Assembly: GCF_020523925.1 (NCBI RefSeq)
Contig: NZ_JAJAPW010000004.1
Location: 1 to 64,000, forward strand
Source of the DNA: Neotamlana laminarinivorans
GTDB taxonomy: Bacteria > Bacteroidota > Bacteroidia > Flavobacteriales > Flavobacteriaceae
Length of the DNA: 64,000 nt
Direction: 5' to 3'
Part shown: piece after piece, positions 35,802 through 44,759 of the stretch
Layout: each line of letters opens with the position of its first letter
Position numbering within the stretch: position 1 is the first letter of the stretch
Position numbers and translations under genes: made by a program
Notes under the pieces: model-generated
What the model was told of the DNA's origin: nothing
What the model saw: only the letters and a program-made list of their open reading frames with translations
Database searches by the model: none

Positions 35802-38102
35802 TTACTTCTCATCTTCTGAGTTGAAATTTTTCGCTTTTTTCTTCTTACCAAATATGCGTTTTAAAAAGCCATCTCGTTTTTCTGGTTCGCAGTTTAAATC
35901 TTCTATAACTTTAGAATCTGGTTTATCAAATCTACTTTTAGTAATAGAATTAAATTCGGTATTCGCATTTAATTTTTGATAAAATTTTGCGAAAATTGGT
36001 AAGGCGGAATTAGCGCCTTGGCCTAAGCCTGTACTTTTAAACCCAATGCTATGGTTGTCGTTTCCAACCCAAGTTACGGTAACCAAATTAGGTGTTAAGC
36101 CAACAAACCAACCATCTTTATTGTTTTGGGTGGTTCCTGTTTTACCAGCAATATCGTTTGTTAAACCATAAGTGTTTCGTAATCGAGAAGCCGTTCCAGA
36201 GTTTACTGTAGCTTTCATTATTTCTAACATGACTTCTTTTGTGTAATCGCTAAAAGCTTCAGTTTTATTTATTTCTGGTTTAAATTCAGCAATTAAATTA
36301 CCATGCTTATCTTCAATTCTGGTTATGGCATACGGTTTAATACTATGTCCGTTGTTTAAAAAACTAGCATAAGCTCCGGTTAATTCTTTTAAATTAATTT
36401 CGGCAACGCCAAGCGCTAACGAAGGTTCTTCCGGAAGCGTTTTAGTAATACCTAGTTTTTTAACTTGGTTAATAACCTTAGGAATACCAACTTCGTTAAA
36501 CACCTTAACGGCAATTGTGTTTATTGAATTGCTTAAGGCTTTTTCTAGGGTGTAGTTTATGTACGGATCTTCTTCTTTGCTACCAGAATTACTAGGCGTC
36601 CAATTATCGTAATTTTTATAAGTAACCTCAGAAAGTGAAAAATAAGTGCAAGGTTTCATGCCATTTTCAATAGCCGCGGTATAAACAAAAGGTTTAAATG
36701 TAGAGCCAACTTGCCTTTCGCTTTGCGATACATGGTCGTATTTAAAATACCGGTAATCAATACCTCCAATATAGGTTTTAATGGCACCAGTTTTTGGTTC
36801 AATAGATAGCATGCCAGTATTTAAAAGCTTCAAATAATGCTGTAAACTATCAATAGTCGATATGTTTTGAATGGTGTCTCCTTCCCAATTAAAAACTTCC
36901 ATATCGCGTTTAACCGATAAAGAATCAATTATTTGCTGATGGGATAAACCTTTTTCTTTTAAAATTTTATAGGTTTTATGCTTTTTTATTGTGGCTTCAA
37001 GTAAAGCTGAATTTTTTTTCCAAGGCGAATTTTTTCCATAGGAAGCTTCAAAAGCAGTTTGTAATTTGGTTAAATGCGATGCCATAGCTTCTTCAGCTAA
37101 ACGCTGCATATCAGAATTTAAAGTGGTGTAAACTTTTAATCCATCTTTATATAAGTTGTATTCGGTATCATCAGCTTTATTAATAGAGTCTAAAATTTGA
37201 GTAAGCTCTTGCTTAACTTGTTCCCTAAAATATGGTGCAATACCAACGTCGTGGTTAAAAGAATGGTAGCTTAAATTTACATCGTGTTTACTTAAAACGT
37301 TTAGAGAATCTTGCGGTAAATAATTGTATTTCACCATTTGGTTAAGCACAACATTTCGGCGCTCTTTACAGCGCTCTTGATGCAATCTTGGGTTGTAATA
37401 ATTATTGGCTTTTAGTGTGCCAACAAGCAATGCAGCTTCGTTTTTTGTTAGTTTTTTAGCCGATTTGTTGAAAAACTTTTGTGCTGCACTTTCGATGCCG
37501 TAAGTGTTATCGGGAAACGGAACGGTATTAAAATACAGTGTTAAAATATCGTTTTTAGAGTAAATTTCTTCAATACGTTTGGCAATTATAGCTTCTTTAA
37601 ATTTATTGACTATTATGCCCACAATTGGGTAATGTTTGCGTCCAAACAGGTTTTTTGCTAATTGTAATGTTATGGTACTACCACCCCCAGCCGATTTATC
37701 GCGAAGCAGAATACTTTTTATAAACACGCGCCCTAAACTTACATTATCTACACCGTCGTGTTCGTAAAACCTGGCATCTTCGGTGGCAACTAAAGCTTGG
37801 ATTAAATGTTCTGGAAAATCTTCAAATTGTAGAGGTTGCCTATCGTAAATATAATATTTGCCTATAAGTTTTTTATTAGAATCTAGAATTTGTGTAGCTT
37901 CTTCTTGTTTAATAGAACTTAGGTCTTCTTTGGTGGGTAGTTTGCCAAAAAGCCCTAAATAAATACTTACGTAAAGCCCAATAAAAAATAAAATAATTAC
38001 TCCAATACCTATAAAACTAAACTTTACCCACTTCTTTTTTAAAAAAGCAGTTAGTTTAGTTTTAAAGCGGTTTGTTTTTTTGTTTTTAGGCGTTGTCTGC
38101 AT
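35802..38102 (-). CDS. Class A penicillin-binding protein (PBP1A)
   Basis: This 766-residue bifunctional peptidoglycan synthase has one membrane anchor (about 28-50), a glycosyltransferase domain (VATEDARFYEHDGVD, GGSTITLQLAKNLFGR) and a transpeptidase domain with the Ser nucleophile in GSTFKPFVY, SNSIN and KTGTTQNNKDGWF. It polymerises and crosslinks the cell wall in the periplasm. A Lys/Asp-rich tail ends the protein. Its start overlaps the end of hflX by 17 bp, so the two genes are translated from one mRNA. Confidence 0.94.
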   Translation of the reverse strand: MQTTPKNKKTNRFKTKLTAFLKKKWVKFSFIGIGVIILFFIGLYVSIYLGLFGKLPTKEDLSSIKQEEATQILDSNKKLIGKYYIYDRQPLQFEDFPEHLIQALVATEDARFYEHDGVDNVSLGRVFIKSILLRDKSAGGGSTITLQLAKNLFGRKHYPIVGIIVNKFKEAIIAKRIEEIYSKNDILTLYFNTVPFPDNTYGIESAAQKFFNKSAKKLTKNEAALLVGTLKANNYYNPRLHQERCKERRNVVLNQMVKYNYLPQDSLNVLSKHDVNLSYHSFNHDVGIAPYFREQVKQELTQILDSINKADDTEYNLYKDGLKVYTTLNSDMQRLAEEAMASHLTKLQTAFEASYGKNSPWKKNSALLEATIKKHKTYKILKEKGLSHQQIIDSLSVKRDMEVFNWEGDTIQNISTIDSLQHYLKLLNTGMLSIEPKTGAIKTYIGGIDYRYFKYDHVSQSERQVGSTFKPFVYTAAIENGMKPCTYFSLSEVTYKNYDNWTPSNSGSKEEDPYINYTLEKALSNSINTIAVKVFNEVGIPKVINQVKKLGITKTLPEEPSLALGVAEINLKELTGAYASFLNNGHSIKPYAITRIEDKHGNLIAEFKPEINKTEAFSDYTKEVMLEIMKATVNSGTASRLRNTYGLTNDIAGKTGTTQNNKDGWFVGLTPNLVTVTWVGNDNHSIGFKSTGLGQGANSALPIFAKFYQKLNANTEFNSITKSRFDKPDSKVIEDLNCEPEKRDGFLKRIFGKKKKAKNFNSEDEK

Positions 38103-39309
38103 CTAATTCGTCGTAGTCTGGATATAAAAAGTGATTGTACGGAAAACGTGTTACGTGAATTTCTCTAACTTCATCGTAAACTCGTTTTTTAAAATCGTCA
38201 AGATTCTTTTTATTTAACGCAGAAATAAACAAAGCATTGTTTCCAATTTTGTTCATCCATGTGCTTTTCCATTCTTCTAGACTGTAATGCTTTTCGGTGC
38301 GTTCGGTTTCTAAATCGTCCTCATCAAGCGGTTCGGCTTGGTAAGCATCAATTTTATTAAAAACCATAATGGTTGGTTTGTCGCTACTATCAATTTCTCC
38401 TAAAATTTTGTTTACAGATTCAATATGTTCTTCAAAATTAGGATGCGAAATGTCAACAACATGTAATAGTAAATCGGCTTCTCGAACTTCATCTAAAGTA
38501 CTTTTAAAACTATCTACAAGTTGGGTTGGCAGTTTACGAATAAACCCTACTGTGTCGCTTAATAAAAAAGGTAAATTTTGTATTACAACTTTACGAACTG
38601 TAGTGTCTAGCGTAGCAAAAAGTTTGTTTTCGGCAAATACTTCACTTTTACTAATAACATTCATGAGTGTAGATTTACCAACGTTGGTGTAACCAACAAG
38701 TGCTACGCGAACCATTTTGCCACGGTTACTTCGTTGCACAGCCATTTGTTTGTCAATGGTTTTAACTTTTTCTTTTAGCAATGCAATCTTATCGCGAACA
38801 ATACGTCTATCAGTTTCAATTTCGGTTTCACCCGGACCACGCATACCAATACCACCTCGTTGGCGTTCAAGGTGCGTCCACATACCTCGTAAACGTGGTA
38901 ATAAATACTCGCATTGCGCAAGTTCTACTTGGGTTCTTGCGTAACTTGTTTTAGCACGTTGTGCAAAAATATCTAGAATTAAATTGGTTCTGTCTAGTAC
39001 TTTTATGTTAAGTATTTTACTTATGTTTCGCTCTTGAGTTGCAGAGAGTTCGTCATCAAAAATAGCAGTTCCTACATTATGTTCTTCAACATATTGGCGT
39101 ACTTCTTCCATTTTACCAGTACCAATAAAGGTTTTAGGGTTAGGAAACTCCATTTTTTGGGTAAAACGCTTTACAGCATAACCACCAGCGGTAAAGGTTA
39201 AAAACTCTAATTCATCCAGATATTCTTTAAGTTTTGTTTCGTCTTGGTCTTTAGTAATAATTCCAACTAAAACTGTTTTTTCAAAATCTAATTCTTTTTT
39301 CTCTATCAT
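38086..39309 (-). CDS. hflX: GTPase HflX
   Basis: This 407-residue ribosome-associated GTPase has the HflX N-terminal domain (TFIGTGKMEEVRQYVE, AIFDDELSATQERN, ILDIFAQRAKTSYARTQVEL) with the glycine-rich RQRGGIGMRGPGE linker, then G1 VALVGYTNVGKST, G3 DTVGFIRKLP and G4 NKID. HflX splits or rescues stalled ribosomes under stress. It overlaps PBP1A by 17 bp and is divergent from the EEP-family gene across 73 bp. Confidence 0.95.
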   Translation of the reverse strand: MIEKKELDFEKTVLVGIITKDQDETKLKEYLDELEFLTFTAGGYAVKRFTQKMEFPNPKTFIGTGKMEEVRQYVEEHNVGTAIFDDELSATQERNISKILNIKVLDRTNLILDIFAQRAKTSYARTQVELAQCEYLLPRLRGMWTHLERQRGGIGMRGPGETEIETDRRIVRDKIALLKEKVKTIDKQMAVQRSNRGKMVRVALVGYTNVGKSTLMNVISKSEVFAENKLFATLDTTVRKVVIQNLPFLLSDTVGFIRKLPTQLVDSFKSTLDEVREADLLLHVVDISHPNFEEHIESVNKILGEIDSSDKPTIMVFNKIDAYQAEPLDEDDLETERTEKHYSLEEWKSTWMNKIGNNALFISALNKKNLDDFKKRVYDEVREIHVTRFPYNHFLYPDYDELDADNA

Positions 39310-39337
39310 ATTTTAAAATATAAACAAATTTAATTAA

Positions 39338-39365
39338 TTGTTGGGCTTATATTTTCATATTTTTG
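39338..39365 (+). promoter_or_regulatory. Promoter of the first EEP-family gene
   Basis: TTG at 39338-39340 and TATTTTTG at 39358-39365, with 17 bases between, match the Bacteroidota consensus. They lie 18 bp before the ATG at 39383 and inside the TTG-initiated extension, which argues against that earlier start. Confidence 0.6.
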
Positions 39366-39382
39366 ATGTTAAATTTTTATTA

Positions 39383-40351
39383 ATGACTGATATTTTTGAT
39401 GACATTCCGGTAAGAGATGATTTACAAACTATTGCCTTTTATAACCTTGAAAATTTATTTGATATACACAAAGATAGAAATACTCATGATAGCGATTTTT
39501 TGCCAACATCTGTAAAACGATGGACACCAAAGCGCTACGATAATAAACTTAGGAAATTAAGTTATGCCATTTCTAATATAGGCAAGCGCGAAACCGGTAA
39601 AAATCCTGCTATTGTTGGTTTAGCTGAAGTTGAAAATGCTACAGTTATTCAAGATTTACTGAATTATAAACATTTAGAAAATTATAATTACGGATTTGTG
39701 CATTACGATTCTCCAGATGAACGCGGTATAGATGTTGCCTTAATTTACGATAAAGCTAATTTTGAAGTTTTACATTCTGAAACGTATAGCGTTTTACTTA
39801 GAGATGACGATGGTTCGCCAGATTATACCAGAGATATACTTTTAGTTTCTGGGAAATTAGATGAAGAAAATGTACATGTTATTGTAACGCATTGGTCGTC
39901 TAGACGCGAAGGGCAGAAGGAAACCGAGTTCAAACGTATGGTATCATCAAATAAGGTGGTGGAAATTATAGCGAAGTTAAAACAAGAGAATGAAGATGCT
40001 AAAATTATAGTTATGGGCGATTTTAACGATGAACCCGATAATAAAAGCATTAAAAATTTAGTTGATAATTGCGGACTTTATAACCCTATGGAAACTTTAC
40101 GTTCTTTTAGTCGCGGTACAACATATCATCATAGAAAATGGAATTTGTTCGATCAAATTATGTTTACAACCAATTACTTTAAAAACTCGAATAATGAATT
40201 TGAATTTTTTAAAGCAAATATTTTTGATGAAGATTTTTTAAAAACCTTTAGTGGTCGTTACAAAGGTTCGCCTTTTAGAACTTATGTTGGTAAAAAATAT
40301 AATGGAGGTTATAGCGATCATTTTCCTGTTTATACGGTTTTTAAGAAGTAG
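39383..40351 (+). CDS. Endonuclease/exonuclease/phosphatase family protein 1
   Basis: Starting at ATG 39383 the protein has 322 residues and no signal peptide. EEP-fold motifs are LQTIAFYNLENLFDIH, VGLAEVENATV (metal Glu), DERGIDVALIYD, VTHWSSRREG, VMGDFNDEP and YSDHFPVY. It is a paralogue of the exported protein at 44.8 kb (shared AFYNLENLFD, PAIVGLAEVEN and GKYKG-type segments). EEP enzymes hydrolyse phosphodiester or phosphomonoester bonds in nucleic acids or phospholipids. The lack of a signal peptide suggests that it acts inside the cell, unless exported by another route. Confidence 0.85.
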   Translation: MTDIFDDIPVRDDLQTIAFYNLENLFDIHKDRNTHDSDFLPTSVKRWTPKRYDNKLRKLSYAISNIGKRETGKNPAIVGLAEVENATVIQDLLNYKHLENYNYGFVHYDSPDERGIDVALIYDKANFEVLHSETYSVLLRDDDGSPDYTRDILLVSGKLDEENVHVIVTHWSSRREGQKETEFKRMVSSNKVVEIIAKLKQENEDAKIIVMGDFNDEPDNKSIKNLVDNCGLYNPMETLRSFSRGTTYHHRKWNLFDQIMFTTNYFKNSNNEFEFFKANIFDEDFLKTFSGRYKGSPFRTYVGKKYNGGYSDHFPVYTVFKK

Positions 40352-40353
40352 TT

Positions 40354-41778
40354 TTACTCTACATAATCAACACTAATTTCATCTAACTCATAAATACCAT
40401 CAAAAGAATCAATACCGCCTCCAGTAAATTTAAAGGCAATGTATAGTGTTCCGGTTTGGCATGATAAATCTATGGTTCCGGAATTAAACCAAGTCGCAAA
40501 AGAATCGGTGTCTTGTACAATGTATGCATCAGCAAACACACCCCAATTTGCTGAGGTAATTGTAGCTTCGTTGCCATCCCAATCTTGTGAATATAAAACT
40601 TCCATAAAACTACTATCGGCTAAACTATTTGAAGTTTTAAAGCGAAGTGTTTCGCCATCGTGTTCATCTAAATTTATAGCTGGTGTAATTAACCAGCCTA
40701 TGTTGCTAACATCACCAGAGCTGGCACATTGAAATCTGCAAGAACGCCCCAAAGAGGCGTTTGATGAGGTTGATGAGTAACCTTCCCAAGCTTCAGTTCC
40801 GGTTTCAATGTAATTCGTCCAACCTTCAATTTCAACAAAGCGGTTGTTACTTTGGTCTTCAAAATCTTGGTATAATAAATTGTTAGCGCCTAAAGTTTCA
40901 GCTAATCCGCATTCCCATTCTGCAGGATCACATCTATTAGTGTTTTCAAAATTAACGTCTTCAGAAGAATTTACAATAAGCACATTAAAATCATCACCAA
41001 AATCTCTAGAAAAAACCCCTGTGATATGTCCTTGACCTTGCGGAACGACTAAAGCATTAAAATCGGCAAATGTGCTGGTTTGTAAAAAGGTAGATACACC
41101 AGTTTCACAGCTTTCTAGTAGCCTAAAACCATCAAACTCATCGAAGGATTCAGCAGAAAAAGTTCTTCCCATTTCATACCGATTAAGTTGCATGTTTTCT
41201 AATTGAATAAGCGTATTTAAATCGGCACTAGTTAAGGTTTCAAAACCTGCTATTTTTGGTGAAATATCTGCGATTTCGTTAGTTCTTAAAATGATATCTT
41301 GATATTCTGATGCTTGAATTTGTTCTACTTCAGCAGCATTACCTTTGCCAATTGTTATAACACCATTAGATTCTCCAATGGTTAAATCGTTCATTTTTAC
41401 ATAAATTTTTTGTCCTATTTGGTAGGTGTCACTTAAGCTGCCGGCGTTTATGCTAATTGAAAACCCTAGCCTTGGGTCGTTATCTGGGTTGCTATCGTCT
41501 GTTTTATTTTGAATGATGAGTTCTTCGAAAAAATTACCATATTTATCGGTTGAAATTACATAGCCTTGAATATATAAATCGGTATCGCTATAAATTTTTG
41601 CGGTTGAATTTCCGTTATTTACCGCTTGTTCGTAAAGCGATTTTATAGCCGAAAATGTGGTGATGTTACTTTCGGGAATTATAGGGTCTTCTGTAGAAAT
41701 GTCTGGAATACTTAAATCTTCATTATTCACACAGGAAAATAGAAAAGCGAATAGTATTACGGGGATTATTTTTTTCAT
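40354..41778 (-). CDS. DUF5689 surface lipoprotein
   Basis: This 474-residue protein has a lipoprotein signal (LFAFLFSC, Cys16). Residues about 35-275 fit DUF5689 (TFSAIKSLYEQA, IQGYVISTDKYGNFFEELIIQN, GQKIYVKMNDLTIGES, GVFSRDFGDDFNVLIVNS), an OB-like ligand-binding domain. A C-terminal part (about 295-474: LLYQDFEDQSNNRF, GWLITPAINLDEHDGETL) resembles a choice-of-anchor J carbohydrate-binding-like beta-sandwich. It is downstream of a TonB-dependent receptor on the same strand, an arrangement like SusC/SusD pairs, with EEP enzymes on either side. Confidence 0.82.
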   Translation of the reverse strand: MKKIIPVILFAFLFSCVNNEDLSIPDISTEDPIIPESNITTFSAIKSLYEQAVNNGNSTAKIYSDTDLYIQGYVISTDKYGNFFEELIIQNKTDDSNPDNDPRLGFSISINAGSLSDTYQIGQKIYVKMNDLTIGESNGVITIGKGNAAEVEQIQASEYQDIILRTNEIADISPKIAGFETLTSADLNTLIQLENMQLNRYEMGRTFSAESFDEFDGFRLLESCETGVSTFLQTSTFADFNALVVPQGQGHITGVFSRDFGDDFNVLIVNSSEDVNFENTNRCDPAEWECGLAETLGANNLLYQDFEDQSNNRFVEIEGWTNYIETGTEAWEGYSSTSSNASLGRSCRFQCASSGDVSNIGWLITPAINLDEHDGETLRFKTSNSLADSSFMEVLYSQDWDGNEATITSANWGVFADAYIVQDTDSFATWFNSGTIDLSCQTGTLYIAFKFTGGGIDSFDGIYELDEISVDYVE

Positions 41779-41797
41779 CTGTTTTAATATGTTTTGA

Positions 41798-41854
41798 TGT
41801 CATGCTGAACTCGTTTCAGCATCTCATTTCATCTGAAACAAATTCAGGTTGACA
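41798..41854. repeat. Palindromic repeat between receptor and DUF5689 genes
   Basis: TGTCATGCTGAACTCGTTTC... and ...GAAACAAATTCAGGTTGACA form a 22-bp stem with four mismatches and a 13-base loop. There is no T-run, so it is not a simple terminator. Elements beginning TGTCATGCTGAA are, from memory, frequent in Flavobacteriaceae intergenic regions. Located in the 110-bp gap between two co-directional genes, it could modulate the receptor/lipoprotein mRNA ratio. Confidence 0.6.
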
Positions 41855-41888
41855 TTGAATTTATCATTTATCTATTACCAATTATTGA

Positions 41889-44702
41889 CTAAAAGCTAAC
41901 ATTTAAGTTTAAAAAGTAGGTGGTGCCACGACCGTACCAATATTTCGATCCAAAAACAGGAGTTTCAAGTGCTTTATCGTCTCTAAGCTCTCTGTAATTG
42001 GCATTTCTACCTTGTTCAAAACCACCTGTTTTATAAATTTCGTTTAAAACATTGTTAATGCTAGCAAATAAGCCAATGTAATATTTGTTGATTTTCCATG
42101 ATTTTCCGCCAACTAAATTCACCACCATATAGTCATCAAATTGTTCTTGTTTTAAAAGTTCTCTCGCTATGGTTTCATTGTAATCGTTAAAAACAATGCC
42201 ATCAAAATCTGTGTTAAAATTTGAGGTTCTTGTTAACGGACTTACATCAATAAATGTGTTATTGAAAAAGTTTGCAGATGCGCCAAACCACCAATAATTG
42301 GGGTCGCGATACTCAAAACCAGCAGAGAAAGCTTGTTGTGGGCCAGAAGCTAAACGGTAATTTTTTAAATAGGCCTTTCCAAAGTCTTTAAATCCGTTAA
42401 TAAAACCGGCATTTTCGGCATCTTCATCTGGTTCTGAAGAAAGATATAAATTAGGGTTGTTGTTATAGGTGAATTGACCAACCGATGCGACACCTTTTAA
42501 CTTGATGGTTGGCGTAACTTGGGCTTCAACACCAAACTCTAAACCTAAATGTTTTTTATTAATGCCTTGAAGAATTTCTTGAACAAAAACCGCATTATCA
42601 CCACCAATACCATCGGCAAAATAGAACGAAATTTCGTTGGCATTATTAATATTTGTATAGTAACCAGTAAGTTTAGCTTTAGCAATGGGCGACCTGAAAA
42701 TGTAACTTACATCGACAGAGGAAATCTGTTCTTCTGAAATATTAGGCACTGTATTATGGTTTTCTCGAGAGTTTGTGTAAGTGTTTTGTATGGTTGGTGC
42801 TTTGGTTACATAACCAGCATTGATATCGAAAACATGTTTACCAGAAAGTTTATAGGTTAAACCGGCTTTTAATCCAAAGCCAAAAAAGTTAAGCCTATCG
42901 CCTTTGCCTAAAGAATTATCAGGAAATCCGCCATTTTGGTATAATCCTTCTCTTTGGTAGCTGGTGCTTTTGGTATGTAAAGCAGTATAAAAATCTACTT
43001 TGTTATAACTGAATTGTGCTTGTACAAAACCACCTATTTCTTTTGATACAATATTGTAATGGTATTTAAACTTGTCGCCTTCGTTTACTAGTTTATTTGG
43101 GTTTTGTAAATCGTTTTGAGCTTCATTAATTGTAGTCGCGTAGGCATCAACATCTAAATACGTTTTTGCGCCTAATAAATCTAGAACGCTAGCAAAGTTT
43201 TCAGATTTTAACGATTTAAAATTTAAACCTGCGTTTAAAGTAATATGTTCGTTTAATGCTTTATTTAAAATTGAATTTATACTGATTTGTGTGTCATCAA
43301 CTCGGTCTTCATATAAGGCGTATATAGCATTACCACCATTTGCGGTGTTTGTAATATTAGCATTATAAAGGGCGTTCCAATCTATTTGTCCGTTATCTTG
43401 AAATTCGTTTAAAGCTAAATAAGCATACTCTAAATTATCGGGAAAATTACGTTCAAAATAACTTGGTAGCTTTTGGTAATACGTTGGGCTTGGGTTACTG
43501 CCGCCACCTTGCGGAAAGTTGTTAACTAAATCGGTTCCGTTATAGTCTAAACGGCTATTACTTAATTTACCAAATTGGTAACCAATATTGGTGTTTAGGG
43601 TGGTTTTGTTATTTATTTTCCAATAATGACTTAAAATAAAAATGGGTTCGTTCACCTCTTTAATTCTTGAATTTCGCTTTTCGCCATTTTGCCAGCCCCA
43701 ATATTCGTTGTATTTAATGCCTTTTAAATCGTAAACTTCTTGTGTGTTGGGTGACGATTTTCCTCTTCGGTTAGGCGTGTAAATAGCTGCTAAATTTAAA
43801 CTGTGTTTGGTGTTGAATTGCTTTTCTAAAGATGCAAAAAATGAATTGGCGCTATAATTTGTAGCATCTTGATAGCCTTCGTTTCCCCAGCGCCTACCAA
43901 CGGAAACAGTATAAGCCCAGTTGTTTTTTAGTAAACCAGAAGCATGAGTAGCCATAAACCTGTTGGTGTAACTTCGGTTTGATGACGAATACGTTAAACG
44001 ACTACCTGGTCGAGCTTCAGAAGGGCGAATATTAATATTTGTGCTTCCTAAAACACCGCCAAAAGTATAATTTGAAGGTGTTAAGCCAGCACTTAATTCT
44101 TGGTTTCTTAATACATCATTAATACCGCCCCAATTACTCCACTGTGGCCTACCGTTAAAGGTTTTATTCATTTCAATGGCGTTAATTAAAACAGAACTGT
44201 TTTTAGAATCTAATCCGCGAATGCGAAAAAAGGAAGCGCTAAACTCGAAAGCCGCTGTGCGTTGAAATATATCGAGAGATGATGCTAGTAAGCCAGAAAT
44301 GTTGTCGGCTCCAGAAAAATCATCATTTAATTCATCATCGGTAAGTGAAATGGTGAATAAATCGGTTGTTTGCGAAGTGTCTTTTTCTAAGGTTATGCCA
44401 GAGATATCTAATGTTTTGCCTTCATCAATGATAATCGGTATTTGTTTACTTATATATCCTGATTTAGACAACATAAGTGTTTGTTCGCCAAAAGGTAATG
44501 TTGTGTTTTCATTAAAAGAAAATATTCCTTCAGAATTGGTTAAAACATATAAGTTCGTGTCTTTAATTGAAATGGTTACATCAATAATAGGAGTGTAAGT
44601 GTAATTTTCCAGCACAGACCCTTTTAATGTAGTTTTTTGTGAAAATGCTGAAAATGAAATAAATACAATTAAAAACCTTAAGTACTGAGTGTTTTTTAAC
44701 AT
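41889..44702 (-). CDS. TonB-dependent receptor with carboxypeptidase-regulatory-like domain
   Basis: This 937-residue outer-membrane receptor has a signal peptide (FLIVFISFSAFSQ), a CarboxypepD_reg-like domain at about 22-110 (TLKGSVLENYTYTPIIDVTI), a plug (GADNISGLLASSLDIFQ, RIRGLDSKNSSVLINAIEMN) and a 22-strand barrel ending in TTYFLNLNVSF. It imports a large ligand using TonB energy. The next gene is a DUF5689 lipoprotein and the divergent neighbour is a secreted EEP enzyme, which suggests a phosphorylated polymer or nucleotide product as substrate (inference). No SusC-type TIGR04056 features were evident. Confidence 0.9.
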   Translation of the reverse strand: MLKNTQYLRFLIVFISFSAFSQKTTLKGSVLENYTYTPIIDVTISIKDTNLYVLTNSEGIFSFNENTTLPFGEQTLMLSKSGYISKQIPIIIDEGKTLDISGITLEKDTSQTTDLFTISLTDDELNDDFSGADNISGLLASSLDIFQRTAAFEFSASFFRIRGLDSKNSSVLINAIEMNKTFNGRPQWSNWGGINDVLRNQELSAGLTPSNYTFGGVLGSTNINIRPSEARPGSRLTYSSSNRSYTNRFMATHASGLLKNNWAYTVSVGRRWGNEGYQDATNYSANSFFASLEKQFNTKHSLNLAAIYTPNRRGKSSPNTQEVYDLKGIKYNEYWGWQNGEKRNSRIKEVNEPIFILSHYWKINNKTTLNTNIGYQFGKLSNSRLDYNGTDLVNNFPQGGGSNPSPTYYQKLPSYFERNFPDNLEYAYLALNEFQDNGQIDWNALYNANITNTANGGNAIYALYEDRVDDTQISINSILNKALNEHITLNAGLNFKSLKSENFASVLDLLGAKTYLDVDAYATTINEAQNDLQNPNKLVNEGDKFKYHYNIVSKEIGGFVQAQFSYNKVDFYTALHTKSTSYQREGLYQNGGFPDNSLGKGDRLNFFGFGLKAGLTYKLSGKHVFDINAGYVTKAPTIQNTYTNSRENHNTVPNISEEQISSVDVSYIFRSPIAKAKLTGYYTNINNANEISFYFADGIGGDNAVFVQEILQGINKKHLGLEFGVEAQVTPTIKLKGVASVGQFTYNNNPNLYLSSEPDEDAENAGFINGFKDFGKAYLKNYRLASGPQQAFSAGFEYRDPNYWWFGASANFFNNTFIDVSPLTRTSNFNTDFDGIVFNDYNETIARELLKQEQFDDYMVVNLVGGKSWKINKYYIGLFASINNVLNEIYKTGGFEQGRNANYRELRDDKALETPVFGSKYWYGRGTTYFLNLNVSF

Positions 44703-44706
44703 AATT

Positions 44707-44745
44707 ACATCAATAAATGTAAGAAAATTTTATTTTTATTGATGT
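44707..44745. promoter_or_regulatory. Perfect 11-bp inverted repeat between divergent receptor and EEP genes
   Basis: ACATCAATAAA (44707-44717) and TTTATTGATGT (44735-44745) are exact reverse complements separated by 17 bases. They occupy most of the 57-bp gap between the TonB receptor start (44702, minus) and the EEP ATG at 44760. The symmetry suggests one operator serving both directions, or a strong hairpin. Confidence 0.5.
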
Positions 44746-44759
44746 TTTTACTTTATAAA

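Noticed and set aside
39308-39321. 14-bp palindrome ATATTTTAAAATAT at the hflX start
   Set aside because: It consists only of A and T in an AT-rich gap and includes the start codon; chance is a sufficient explanation.
41798-41854. Terminator between the receptor and DUF5689 genes
   Set aside because: The stem is long but lacks a T-run on either strand and has a 13-base loop, so it is listed as a palindromic repeat.
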